A stretch of DNA of 64,000 bases from the NCBI RefSeq assembly GCF_026248825.1, contig NZ_CP110973.1, positions 372,001 through 436,000 on the forward strand. Direction: 5' to 3'. Source of the DNA: Larkinella insperata. GTDB lineage: Bacteria > Bacteroidota > Bacteroidia > Cytophagales > Spirosomataceae. How positions within the stretch are numbered: position 1 is the stretch's first letter; every line of letters begins with the position of its first letter. Below, one piece after another: positions 26,991-35,888 of this stretch. Position numbers and translations under genes: made by a program. The notes under the pieces were generated by a model that was given only the letters and a program-made list of their open reading frames with translations, searched no databases and had not been told where the DNA came from.

Positions 26991-28715
26991 ATGAATACAA
27001 CCATTGATACCCTCGTCATCCTCGTTTTCTCGGCTTTCGTGCTGGGAATCGGGATGCTGTTTGCCCGGACCGGCCGCAACCTGAAGTCGTTTTTCGCGGG
27101 CGGTGAAGCCGTGCCGTGGTTCATCGGCGGCTTATCGCTGTTCATGAGTTTTTTCTCCGCCGGAACATTCGTGGCCTGGGGCTCCATTGCCTACAAACAC
27201 GGCTGGGTAGCCATCACGATTCAGTGGACCATGTGCATCGGCGCGCTGGTGACGGGCTTGTTTCTGGCTCCCCGCTGGAAAGCCACGGGCGCGTTGACAG
27301 CCGCCGAGTTCATCCGCGACCGGCTGGGCACGACGGTTCAGAAAGCATATATTTTCATCTTTACGCTGGTATCGCTGTTTATCAAAGGCTCAGTCTTGTA
27401 TCCGGTGGCCAAGCTGGTTAGCTCGTCGCTGAACCTGCCGCTGGTGCCCTGCACGATTGGATTGGGTATTTTCATGATTGCCTACACCGCTGTGGGTGGA
27501 CTTTGGGCCGTGATGGTCACCGACATTTTGCAGTTCGTGGTGCTCTCGGCCGCGGTGTTCATTCTCCTGCCGCTTTCGCTGGACCGCGTCGGCGGATTCG
27601 ACGGTTTTACGCAGGCCGTTCCCGACGACTTTTTCAACCTCCTTAACGGCGAATATACCTTTGGCTTCGTCATGGCTTTTGTGATCTACCACATCTGTTA
27701 CATCGGCGGCAACTGGACGTTCGTGCAGCGGTACACCAGCGTCGACAGCCCGAAGTCGGCCCGCAAAGTGGCGTTTCTGTTTGCCGGTTTGTACCTCGTC
27801 AGCCCCGTCATCTGGATGTTGCCGCCGATGATTTACAAAGCCATTAATCCCTCGCTGACGGGTCTGGACACGGAAAACGCCTACCTGATGATCTGTAAAC
27901 TGGTTCTGCCGCCGGGGCTGCTGGGCCTGATGCTGACGGGCATGTATTTTTCCACCTCGGCCAGCGCCAACACGGCGTTGAACGTAGTCTCGGCGGTTTT
28001 TACCAACGACATCTACAAAGGACTCATCAACCCGCAGGCGTCGGACCGGCAACTGATGCGGGTCGCGCGTGGTTCGTCCTGGTTTTTCGGTTTGGGCATG
28101 ATCGTCATTGCGCTGCTGGTTCCGGCGGCTGGCGGAATCGTGGAAGTGGTCTTGAGCATTTCGTCTATTTCGGGCGGGCCGCTGCTGGCTCCCCCGCTCT
28201 GGGCCTTGTTTTCCAAACGTTTGACCGGCAAAGCCACGCTCTGGATCACAAGCATCGGTTTGCTGGTCAACCTGTTTTTCAAAGCGGTTTCGCCCTGGCT
28301 GCTGGATTTCAAACTGACGCGTGGAGCCGAAACCATCATCGGCGTTGGCCTGCCGCTCCTACTTTTGCTGGCCTACGAACTCTGGGCGGCCCGTTCGCGC
28401 AGCAAAATAGCCGCGGAAGAACTGTCGTACCAACAAACTAAAACGCAAGCCGCCGAAACCGTCAGCCCGGAAGAAGCCATCGAAGTCAAAAAGCAAAACC
28501 GGTTTGGACTGCGGATCATTGCCGTCTCGCTGGCTTTTACGGCGGTGATGCTGCTCGGTCTAAGTTTCCTGACGACAAAAGGAGCCACGATAACGGCCGT
28601 CATTTCCGGGGTTGTTCTGGTGGCTTCGCTCATTCCCTGGCGGGCGTCCCGGCGCGTCCAGATCCCGTCGCTTCCATCCCATTCCGAAACGTTAGCCCAA
28701 TCCAGTCACGAATAA
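26991..28715 (+). CDS. sodium:solute symporter (SSS family)
   Basis: 574 aa with about 13-14 hydrophobic segments. Family fragments include FFAGGEAVPWFIGGLSLFMS (about residues 36-55), the TAAEFIRDRLG segment after TM3, and YTAVGGLWAVMVTDILQF (about 165-182), typical of SGLT/PutP-type Na+ symporters. A hydrophilic stretch at about 475-505 precedes the last two segments. It should bring the released sugar or sugar acid across the inner membrane. It follows the toroid gene by 9 nt and precedes the GH2 gene by 29 nt. Confidence 0.94.
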   Translation: MNTTIDTLVILVFSAFVLGIGMLFARTGRNLKSFFAGGEAVPWFIGGLSLFMSFFSAGTFVAWGSIAYKHGWVAITIQWTMCIGALVTGLFLAPRWKATGALTAAEFIRDRLGTTVQKAYIFIFTLVSLFIKGSVLYPVAKLVSSSLNLPLVPCTIGLGIFMIAYTAVGGLWAVMVTDILQFVVLSAAVFILLPLSLDRVGGFDGFTQAVPDDFFNLLNGEYTFGFVMAFVIYHICYIGGNWTFVQRYTSVDSPKSARKVAFLFAGLYLVSPVIWMLPPMIYKAINPSLTGLDTENAYLMICKLVLPPGLLGLMLTGMYFSTSASANTALNVVSAVFTNDIYKGLINPQASDRQLMRVARGSSWFFGLGMIVIALLVPAAGGIVEVVLSISSISGGPLLAPPLWALFSKRLTGKATLWITSIGLLVNLFFKAVSPWLLDFKLTRGAETIIGVGLPLLLLLAYELWAARSRSKIAAEELSYQQTKTQAAETVSPEEAIEVKKQNRFGLRIIAVSLAFTAVMLLGLSFLTTKGATITAVISGVVLVASLIPWRASRRVQIPSLPSHSETLAQSSHE

Positions 28716-28744
28716 TTCAGGGAAAATCATTTCCCATATCTTCC

Positions 28745-30790
28745 ATGAAATCAATTCATCACCTGCTTTTTTTTCTTCTTTTCCCCCTGTCCACGGTCTC
28801 GTTTGGGCAGTATTCTGTCCGCGATCCGAAGGCCATTCCGCTTAATGGCGAGTGGGTTTTTGCGATGGACCCGAACGACGTGGGCCAAACCGCCCAATGG
28901 TACCGGGAAGATGCCCCGCTCAATCGCTGGAACAAGGTGACGGTGCCGCATTGTTTTTCGGTCGATCCGCGCTACCAGTTTTACACCGGAACCGTCTGGT
29001 ACCGCCGGGGATTCCCCTGGCAGCCGACCACCGGCAAACGGGTGTTGCTGCACTTCGACGCAGCCTACTACGAAACCGCCGTCTGGATTAATAACCAGAA
29101 AGTCGGCACGCACGAGGGCGGGTATACTCCCTTTCATTTCGACGTTACCGATTACCTGAAAGCCGGTACCAACACCCTGGCTGTTTCGGTCAATAACAAC
29201 ACCTGGCGGACCGGCACCATTCCCGGGTCAAAGGACAACAACCAACCCAACGACCCGTTTCCCGGCTGGATTAATTACGGCGGTCTGATTCGCCCGGTTT
29301 ACCTGACCGTTGAACCCGCCGTTTACGTCGAAAACGTTAAAGTGGACGCCACGCCCGATCTGGCGAAAGGGACGGCTGCGCTGAAAATCAAAACCCGGAT
29401 TCGCAACACCACCGGCCAACCGACCACGCCGAAGCTGACGTTCCGACTCGAACAAAACGGCAAACCCGTTAACGTTACCTGGAAACAGCAAGCCGGCCCG
29501 ACGACCAACCAGACCACGGTTTGGGAAGCCGAAACGGGCCTGAAAGCCACCGACGTAAAACTCTGGAGCGTCGATCAGCCGACCTTGTATGAACTTCAGG
29601 TGGTAGCCGCAACCGATACCGTCCGCACGCATTTCGGCATCCGGAAGGTGGAAGTGAAAGGCACGCAGTTGCTGCTTAACGGGCAGCCGATCAAGGTTGC
29701 GGGCGGAAACCGGGTGGTCGATTATCCGAAGCTGGGGTCGCTGGAACCGGACTGGCTGGTGGAAAAAGACCTGCGGCTGATGAAGGAAGCAGGCATGGAA
29801 CTGCACCGCCTGACGCACTACACACCCGCCGAAACCATCTACGACTGGGCCGACCGCAACGGAATGCTCATCATCACCGAAGCCGGTAACTGGCAACTGA
29901 CGCCCCGGCAGATGGACAACGACACCATCCGCACCAAGTTTCGGCAGCAGTTTCGCGAGATGGCCGAGCGCGACTGGAACCACCCCAGCGTGATTGCCTA
30001 CAGCGTGGGGAATGAATATCTTTCCGAGCAACCCGCCGGGCAGCGCTGGACCAAAGACATGATTGCCTACGCCCGCGAGCTCGACCCCACGCGCTTGTAC
30101 ACCTTCGCGTCCATGCGCCTGAACATTCTGCCCAAAAAGCCAGAAGACGAAGCCAGCCAGTACTGCGATTTTATCTCGACCAACACCTACGGCAATCACG
30201 CGCCGATTCTGAAACACATTCACGCGCTGTACCCCGACAAGCCAATTTTCATCAGTGAGTACGGCACCCGCGCCGACGGGAAAGACGGCGAAGCGGGGCA
30301 GGTCGCGCACCTCGAAAAGTTTCTGAGCGACATTCGCCAGTTGCCGTATGTGATCGGTGCGTCGTGGTGGTCGTACAACGATTACCTGAGCCGACACGAC
30401 GGCACCAACCCGGACGGTACCCGCCCCTGGGGGCTGGTGCGGCACGACCGCTCGAAACGGCCTTTGTACGACACCCACCGCAGCGGCATGGCTCCCGTAA
30501 CGGTCGAAAAAGTGAGTTGGACGCCCGGCCCGGAAGGTGTGCACCAACTCAAACTCCGGATCACGGCCCGAAACGACTTCCCGGCGTATGCCATCAAACA
30601 GTACCAGTTGAAAACCGGGGCTTCAACCCGGCGCATCCCCGATTTGCAGCCGGGCCAAACCGCCGACTTCACACTGCCGGTCAGCGGCTTTGACAAAACC
30701 CTGACCATCGAAATCTTAAAACCAACGGGCTTTTCTATTCTAGAACAAACGATTGATCTAACGAATGATACGCGAACAAGCAACCGATAA
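28745..30790 (+). CDS. glycoside hydrolase family 2 enzyme
   Basis: 681 aa with a signal peptide ending near STVSFGQ (residue 22). Order of domains: N-terminal sugar-binding jelly roll (WYRRGFPWQ...FDAAYYETAVWINNQKVGTHEGGYTPF), Ig-like domain, and TIM barrel. The acid/base Glu is E424 in AYSVGNEYL and the nucleophile is E505 in FISEYG, the usual GH2 pair. GH2 members remove terminal beta-galactosyl, beta-glucuronosyl or beta-mannosyl units; the exact specificity cannot be read. Its last 26 bp overlap the start of the oxidoreductase gene. Confidence 0.93.
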   Translation: MKSIHHLLFFLLFPLSTVSFGQYSVRDPKAIPLNGEWVFAMDPNDVGQTAQWYREDAPLNRWNKVTVPHCFSVDPRYQFYTGTVWYRRGFPWQPTTGKRVLLHFDAAYYETAVWINNQKVGTHEGGYTPFHFDVTDYLKAGTNTLAVSVNNNTWRTGTIPGSKDNNQPNDPFPGWINYGGLIRPVYLTVEPAVYVENVKVDATPDLAKGTAALKIKTRIRNTTGQPTTPKLTFRLEQNGKPVNVTWKQQAGPTTNQTTVWEAETGLKATDVKLWSVDQPTLYELQVVAATDTVRTHFGIRKVEVKGTQLLLNGQPIKVAGGNRVVDYPKLGSLEPDWLVEKDLRLMKEAGMELHRLTHYTPAETIYDWADRNGMLIITEAGNWQLTPRQMDNDTIRTKFRQQFREMAERDWNHPSVIAYSVGNEYLSEQPAGQRWTKDMIAYARELDPTRLYTFASMRLNILPKKPEDEASQYCDFISTNTYGNHAPILKHIHALYPDKPIFISEYGTRADGKDGEAGQVAHLEKFLSDIRQLPYVIGASWWSYNDYLSRHDGTNPDGTRPWGLVRHDRSKRPLYDTHRSGMAPVTVEKVSWTPGPEGVHQLKLRITARNDFPAYAIKQYQLKTGASTRRIPDLQPGQTADFTLPVSGFDKTLTIEILKPTGFSILEQTIDLTNDTRTSNR

Positions 30791-33041
30791 ACGAACGCCA
30801 AAAACCGTTCGGTACGAAGCTGATTTGATTGTGGTGGGCGGAGGGCTTTCCGGTACCTGTTGCGCCATTACGGCCGCCCGCGCGGGCACCCGCGTGGTGC
30901 TGGTGCAGGACCGTCCGGTACTGGGCGGCAATTCGTCCAGCGAAGTCCGGCTGTGGGTGCTGGGGGCCACTTCCCACATGGGCAACAACAACCGCTGGGC
31001 CCGTGAAGGCGGTTTCATCGACGAGGTGTTGCTGGAAAACCTGTACCGCAATCCCGAAGGCAACCCGCTCATTTTCGACACCATTTTGCTCGAAAACGTG
31101 ATGAATGAGCCCAATATTACCCTCCTGCTGAACACGGCGGTGTATGAGGTCGAGAAGTCGGGGCCGGAAACCATCAGCGGAATAAAAGCTTTTTGTACGC
31201 AAAACAGCACATCGTACGAACTGGTGGCTCCGCTGTTCTGCGATGCCTCGGGCGACGGTATTGTAGCGTTTCAGGCCGGGGCGGCTTTCCGGATGGGGGC
31301 CGAATCGACGGAAGAATTTGGTGAAAAATTCGCCCCTACGGCTGAATATGGCGAGTTGCTCGGCCATTCGCTGTATTTCTACACGAAAGATACCGGCAAA
31401 CCCGTCCGGTTTGTGCCCCCGGCCTACGCCTTGCAGGACATTACCAAAATCCCGCGTTACCGGCGGTTCAACGCCAAAGAATTCGGTTGCCAGTTGTGGT
31501 GGATTGAATACGGCGGGCGGCTCGATACCGTACACGATACGGAAACAATCAAATGGGAACTCTGGAAAGTGGTGTACGGCGTCTGGAACCACATCAAAAA
31601 TTCCGGCCAGTTTCCCGAAGCCGAAACCATGACGCTCGAATGGGTCGGCCAGATTCCCGGCAAGCGCGAAAGCCGTCGGTTTGAAGGCGACTATATGCTA
31701 AAACAACAGGACGTGGTCGAACAACGCACACACCCCGATGCCGTGGCTTTCGGCGGCTGGTCGCTGGATTTGCACCCCGCCGACGGCGTATTTTCCGAAA
31801 AACCGGGCTGTAACCAATGGCATAGCAAAGGCCTGTACCAGATTCCGTACCGTTGTTTATACAGCCGCAACGTTAAAAACCTGTTCGTGGCCGGGCGAAT
31901 CATCAGTGCCTCGCACGTGGCTTTTGCCTCGTCAAGGGTGATGGGGACCAGCGCGCACGGCGGACAGGCGGTGGGTATGGCGGCCGCTCTCTGTACGCGC
32001 GACGGCCTGCTTCCCCGCGATTTAACCGAGCCCGTCCGGATGCACGAATTGCAACAGGAACTGCTCAAAACCGGGCAGCACATTCCGGGTCTGCACCTGT
32101 ACGACAGTTCCGATCTGGCCCAGAGCGCTACCCTGACGGCTTCCAGCGAACTGCGGCTGAACGAGCTACCGGCCGACGGTCCGTTGACGCCGTTAACCTC
32201 GTCCGTTGGTCAGATGCTTCCTCTGCCTGCCGGGCCGGTTCCGCAGCTAACGGTTGGGGTGAGCGCCGACGAGGATACCACGCTGACCGTGGAACTGCGC
32301 CGGAGCAGCAAGCCGGAAAACCACACACCGGACGTGACGCTGCAAACCCTGACGGTTCCAGTCCCGAAAGGTCGGCAGGAAGTGGCCCTGAATTTTGAGG
32401 CAAACCTCGAAGAACCTGCCTATGTGTTTGTCTTGTTCATGAAAAACGAGCACATCCGACTGCCATACAGCACCTTGCGGGTAACGGGTATTTTGTCGGT
32501 TTTCAACAAGGTGAACGCGGCTGTTTCCAACTTCGGGAAGCAGGAGCCCACCGAAGACATTGGCGTAGAAGCGTTTGAATTCTGGACCCCGGAGCGACGG
32601 CCCAAAGGACTGAATCTGGCGATGAACATCAACCCCGGCATTGCGCTGTTCGGCGTCGAGAACCTGCGCAACGGGGTGCAGCGGCCCACGAATCAGCCCA
32701 ACGGTTACGTAGCCAGCCCAACCGACCCGAACCCGACGGTAACACTGGCGTGGCCGGATGCGCAGCGCATCAGCCGCGTGGAACTGTTTTTCGACGGTGA
32801 TTTTGACCATCCGCTCGAAACCGTCATCATGACGCACCCCGAAACGGAAGTGCCCTTCTGCGTCCGGGATTACATGCTCTGCAACGACCGGAAAGAACGC
32901 ATTTTCCAGAAAACGGACAACCACCAGACCCGCAACACCATTCGGTTTGACCAGCCCGCTGAAACCCGGAGTCTGACGATTCATTTAAAAACCATGAACG
33001 GACCGGCCCCGGCGGCTTTAATGGAAGTGCGGGTTTATTAA
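30765..33041 (+). CDS. FAD-dependent oxidoreductase (FAD_oxidored type) with C-terminal beta domain
   Basis: 758 aa, no signal peptide, so cytoplasmic unless exported otherwise. The N-terminal Rossmann motif DLIVVGGGLSGTCCAITAARAG (about residues 20-41) and VLVQDRPVLGGNSSSEVRL bind FAD; RCLYSRNVKNLFVAGRIISASH (about 361-382) is the second FAD contact of this family. The last about 250 residues are beta-rich, with no motif I know. Such proteins are common in Bacteroidota sugar loci and are sometimes labelled xanthan-lyase-like without proof. Last gene of the operon; translation is probably coupled to the GH2 gene through the 26-bp overlap. Confidence 0.85.
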   Translation: MIREQATDKRTPKTVRYEADLIVVGGGLSGTCCAITAARAGTRVVLVQDRPVLGGNSSSEVRLWVLGATSHMGNNNRWAREGGFIDEVLLENLYRNPEGNPLIFDTILLENVMNEPNITLLLNTAVYEVEKSGPETISGIKAFCTQNSTSYELVAPLFCDASGDGIVAFQAGAAFRMGAESTEEFGEKFAPTAEYGELLGHSLYFYTKDTGKPVRFVPPAYALQDITKIPRYRRFNAKEFGCQLWWIEYGGRLDTVHDTETIKWELWKVVYGVWNHIKNSGQFPEAETMTLEWVGQIPGKRESRRFEGDYMLKQQDVVEQRTHPDAVAFGGWSLDLHPADGVFSEKPGCNQWHSKGLYQIPYRCLYSRNVKNLFVAGRIISASHVAFASSRVMGTSAHGGQAVGMAAALCTRDGLLPRDLTEPVRMHELQQELLKTGQHIPGLHLYDSSDLAQSATLTASSELRLNELPADGPLTPLTSSVGQMLPLPAGPVPQLTVGVSADEDTTLTVELRRSSKPENHTPDVTLQTLTVPVPKGRQEVALNFEANLEEPAYVFVLFMKNEHIRLPYSTLRVTGILSVFNKVNAAVSNFGKQEPTEDIGVEAFEFWTPERRPKGLNLAMNINPGIALFGVENLRNGVQRPTNQPNGYVASPTDPNPTVTLAWPDAQRISRVELFFDGDFDHPLETVIMTHPETEVPFCVRDYMLCNDRKERIFQKTDNHQTRNTIRFDQPAETRSLTIHLKTMNGPAPAALMEVRVY

Positions 33042-33062
33042 AAAAACTGCTATTTGTTCCTC

Positions 33063-33110
33063 AAGATCGGATACAATCTGCCAAGAGCGCGGATTATATC
33101 CGATCTTTCT
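33063..33110 (+). terminator. hairpin terminator of the LacI-controlled operon
   Basis: Stem AAGATCGGATA (33063-33073) with TATCCGATCTT (33097-33107), followed by a T-rich stretch. The rest of the gap to the AhpC gene holds the dyad at 33295; no gene is supported there. Confidence 0.7.
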
Positions 33111-33294
33111 ATTTTCATATTTTATAAACTCTTGTATCATTATTGCTACATCGGATTGGCTTATTCCAAAATATGATCTTGCAAAGCTGGAATAAATGTG
33201 CCTTAGCCGCTTATTTAATGACAATTCTCATCATTTTTATCTATCATAAATCAATTAATTCAATAAGGTCGGCATCGAATTTCTTCTCATTTTT

Positions 33295-33315
33295 GTCAGG
33301 AAATGATTTCCTGAC
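33295..33315. promoter_or_regulatory. perfect 10-bp dyad just upstream of ahpC
   Basis: GTCAGGAAAT and ATTTCCTGAC flank a single G, giving a 21-bp palindrome that ends 24 nt before the ahpC ATG. Its shape and place are those of an operator. The regulator is unknown; the OxyR encoded at 37231 is one candidate. Confidence 0.6.
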
Positions 33316-33339
33316 AACCTGTATAAAATTCTTCAAACT

Positions 33340-33894
33340 ATGAAAAATCATATTGTATCCGTAGGTTCACAGTTCCCGGAGTTCAAAAAACTGGCGGTTG
33401 TTTCCCTGGAGAAAGGCAACGAGTTTTACGAAATTTCTTCCGACGACCACAAATCGGCTGGCAAATGGCTGGTAATGTTCTGGTGGCCGAAAGACTTTAC
33501 GTTTGTTTGCCCGACCGAAATCGCCGAGTTCAATAACAAATACGAAGACTTTACCGACCGCGACACGATGGTGATCGGTGCTTCAACCGACAGCGAATTT
33601 GTTCACCTGGCATGGCGTAAAAACCACGACGATCTGCGTGGTTTAAAATTCCCGATGCTGGCCGATACGTCGAAGTCACTGGCCGACGAACTGGGTATCC
33701 TGGAAGCCAACGAAAAAGTAGCTTACCGCGTAACGTACATCGTTGATCCCCAAGGCATCGTTCGTTGGTTATCGGTTAACGACCTGTCGGTTGGCCGGAA
33801 CGTTAACGAAGTAATCCGCGTACTGGACGCCCTGCAAACCGATGAGCTTTGCCCCTGCAACTGGGTAAAAGGCGAAGAAACGCTGAACGCATAA
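33340..33894 (+). CDS. ahpC: AhpC-type peroxiredoxin
   Basis: 184 aa. Reduces hydrogen peroxide and alkyl peroxides in the cytoplasm. The peroxidatic Cys is C57 in FVCPTEIAEF, and the resolving Cys is among C171/C173 in DELCPCNW. W-rich WWPKDFTF before the active site is usual. The AhpD-like gene follows 113 nt downstream, which suggests it is the reductant partner in place of AhpF. A palindrome directly upstream may regulate it. Confidence 0.95.
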   Translation: MKNHIVSVGSQFPEFKKLAVVSLEKGNEFYEISSDDHKSAGKWLVMFWWPKDFTFVCPTEIAEFNNKYEDFTDRDTMVIGASTDSEFVHLAWRKNHDDLRGLKFPMLADTSKSLADELGILEANEKVAYRVTYIVDPQGIVRWLSVNDLSVGRNVNEVIRVLDALQTDELCPCNWVKGEETLNA

Positions 33895-33928
33895 TTTCAA
33901 TTTTGACCGGGTCACCGGCGCGATGATG

Positions 33929-34002
33929 GAATGAGTGAATGATAGAATATTCTTCCAGTGTATTTTATTCACTCATTCTATCATTTAGTCATTCTATCAT
34001 TA
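33929..34002. repeat. interleaved inverted repeats between ahpC and the AhpD-like gene
   Basis: GAATGAGTGAAT (33929-33940) pairs with 33967-33978, and the overlapping GAATGATAGAAT (33937-33948) can pair with ATTCTATCATT copies at 33975 and 33991. The two pairings are mutually exclusive. Similar in sequence to the repeat at 13219-13291. Confidence 0.65.
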
Positions 34003-34007
34003 AAACC

Positions 34008-34598
34008 ATGACCACTTCCATTCAAAACGAAACGGTTCTGTCGTTACTGACCAATCTGGGGCTGGATACGACGGCTTCTTATCCGGTTCTGGAAACGCTC
34101 GCCCAGGTTGACCAACGGTATCTGCGCGATCTGAAAATCAACGTTGGCAACGTGCTGAATAACAGCCAGCACCTGACGAAGAAAGAAGCCAGCCTGCTGG
34201 CGTTGTCAGTAGCAGTCAACGAAAAATACCAGTCACTGATCGACAGCTTTTCGGCGCTGGCTCGTCAGGAAGGCGCTACGGACGCTGAAATTGCTGAAAC
34301 AGTTGCCTGCACTTCGCTGTTAAGTACAAACAACGTTTTCTACCGGTTCCGGCATTTCACCGGGAAAGACTACTACCAGCAAACGCAACCCGGTATCCGG
34401 ATGAGCATCATGATGAACCCGGTGTTGGGCAAAGAGTTTTTCGAACTGGTGAGTCTGGTGGTTTCCGCCGTAAACGGTTGCGAATTGTGCGTTCGTTCGC
34501 ACGAAGAAAGTGTCCTGAAACACGGCGCTACGGAAGCACGGGTTTTCGACGCCATCCGGTTAGGTTCGGTCGTTAAAGGCTTAATTACCGTTCTATAA
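34008..34598 (+). CDS. AhpD-like carboxymuconolactone decarboxylase-family protein
   Basis: 196 aa from the ATG at 34008; upstream in-frame starts would read through the inverted repeats. The redox motif C158-E-L-C161 with a following His (GCELCVRSHEE) is the AhpD signature, in which the CxxC pair with a His relays electrons to AhpC. All-helical otherwise. Encoded right after ahpC, so it most likely recycles that peroxiredoxin. Confidence 0.92.
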   Translation: MTTSIQNETVLSLLTNLGLDTTASYPVLETLAQVDQRYLRDLKINVGNVLNNSQHLTKKEASLLALSVAVNEKYQSLIDSFSALARQEGATDAEIAETVACTSLLSTNNVFYRFRHFTGKDYYQQTQPGIRMSIMMNPVLGKEFFELVSLVVSAVNGCELCVRSHEESVLKHGATEARVFDAIRLGSVVKGLITVL

Positions 34599-34621
34599 GT
34601 TATAAATTACACTTCATCGAC

Positions 34622-34658
34622 AAACCGGCAGGGCTTCTCAAGCTCTGCCGGTTTTTTT
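34622..34658 (+). terminator. intrinsic terminator after the AhpD-like gene
   Basis: 14-bp stem (arms 34622-34635 and 34641-34654, one G-T pair), TCTCA loop, T run. Confidence 0.9.
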
Positions 34659-34758
34659 GTGACCAGATAATCAGTTAGCGACGTCTGGTGGAGCCTGCAC
34701 TAGTCCAGATTGGCTCCGCTGGCGTATTCTACCATACCTCCTCTTTTTTAACTATAGC

Positions 34759-35763
34759 ATGAAAAAAGTTTTGCGTATTCTGGCCCTTGTCGTCGGCGTT
34801 TTTGTCCTGCTGATCGCCGGTAGTGTTGCTTACATCAAAACGGCACTCCCCAACGTGGGTCCTGCGCCGGCGTTAACCATCCAGGCGGACTCCGCACAAA
34901 TTTCGCGCGGAAAGTACCTGGCCAATCACGTTGCGGTCTGCATCGATTGCCATTCTGAACGGGATTGGAAAGTAGTGGCGGGTCCGCTGGTGCCGGGAAC
35001 GGAAGGAAAAGGCGGAGAACCCTTCACCCACGACATGGGCTTTCCGGGCAGTTATTACGCAAAAAACCTGACGCCGGCCCACCTGAGCGGCTGGAGCGAC
35101 GGCGAAATTTACCGGGCCATCACAACCGGGGTGAGCAAAGACGGTCACGCCCTGTTTCCGGTGATGCCGTACCTGAATTATGGCAAGGTTGACCCGGATG
35201 ACATCAAGGCCATTATTGCCTACGTCCGGACGCTGAAACCCATCGAAAATCCGTCCATTCCCGCGTCGCAGTCGGACTTTCCGATGAATGTAATTATCAA
35301 CACAATGCCCGCGAAAGCCGAGGGCGGGAAGCGTCCTGACCCAGCGGATTCGGTGGCTTATGGCCACTATGTGCTAACGTTTGCGGGTTGTGGCGAGTGT
35401 CATACGCCGGTAGACGACAAGGGGCAACCGTTGCCGGGCATGACGCTGGCGGGCGGCCGCGCGTTTGCTATGCCGCCTGGTACGGTCCGCTCGTCAAACC
35501 TAACTTCCGATCCGGAAACGGGCATTGGCAGCTGGACCAAGGAAGCGTTTGTTTCGCGGTTCAAAGCAGCCCAAAAAGACGATTTTAAGCATCCTGCGAC
35601 GCTTGAACACGCCGGATTCAATACGATCATGCCGTGGCGGATGTACAGCGGCATGAGCGAACAGGACCTGGGAGCGATCTTTGCGTACCTGAAAACCGTC
35701 ACACCAGTAAAAAACAAGGTTACCGTGTTTACGCCGAGGGGAAAAGAAATTGCCTCACGCTAA
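34759..35763 (+). CDS. diheme c-type cytochrome
   Basis: 334 aa. An N-terminal hydrophobic helix (ILALVVGVFVLLIAGSVAYI, about residues 6-25) anchors or exports it. Two heme-binding motifs are visible: CIDCH near residue 61 and CGECH near residue 212, each followed by a cytochrome c fold with late Met ligands (e.g. FNTIMPWRMYSGMSEQDL). Likely periplasmic electron carrier, similar to cytochrome subunits of membrane dehydrogenases; no dehydrogenase gene is adjacent. Own terminator downstream. Confidence 0.9.
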   Translation: MKKVLRILALVVGVFVLLIAGSVAYIKTALPNVGPAPALTIQADSAQISRGKYLANHVAVCIDCHSERDWKVVAGPLVPGTEGKGGEPFTHDMGFPGSYYAKNLTPAHLSGWSDGEIYRAITTGVSKDGHALFPVMPYLNYGKVDPDDIKAIIAYVRTLKPIENPSIPASQSDFPMNVIINTMPAKAEGGKRPDPADSVAYGHYVLTFAGCGECHTPVDDKGQPLPGMTLAGGRAFAMPPGTVRSSNLTSDPETGIGSWTKEAFVSRFKAAQKDDFKHPATLEHAGFNTIMPWRMYSGMSEQDLGAIFAYLKTVTPVKNKVTVFTPRGKEIASR

Positions 35764-35766
35764 AAG

Positions 35767-35796
35767 AAAAGACCCGCCGAGAAGCGGGTCTTTTTT
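35767..35796 (+). terminator. intrinsic terminator after the cytochrome gene
   Basis: Perfect 11-bp stem AAAAGACCCGC/GCGGGTCTTTT, 6-nt loop, T run. Confidence 0.9.
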
Positions 35797-35888
35797 CCTT
35801 CTATCTCTTCCCGAACGTCAACGTATCAATGCGTTCTGTACTTTTATATCGGCTAAAGTAAAGTTTGAAAATGGTCAGGCCGGTTCTA

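Noticed and set aside
29228..30547. A 439-codon open frame on the minus strand inside the GH2 gene
   Set aside because: It is a shadow frame caused by GC-rich codons of the glycosidase, which has both catalytic Glu residues.
33143..33343. A 66-codon open frame before ahpC
   Set aside because: It runs through the palindrome and promoter zone and overlaps the ahpC start; the hydrophobic stretch is likely chance in AT-rich DNA.
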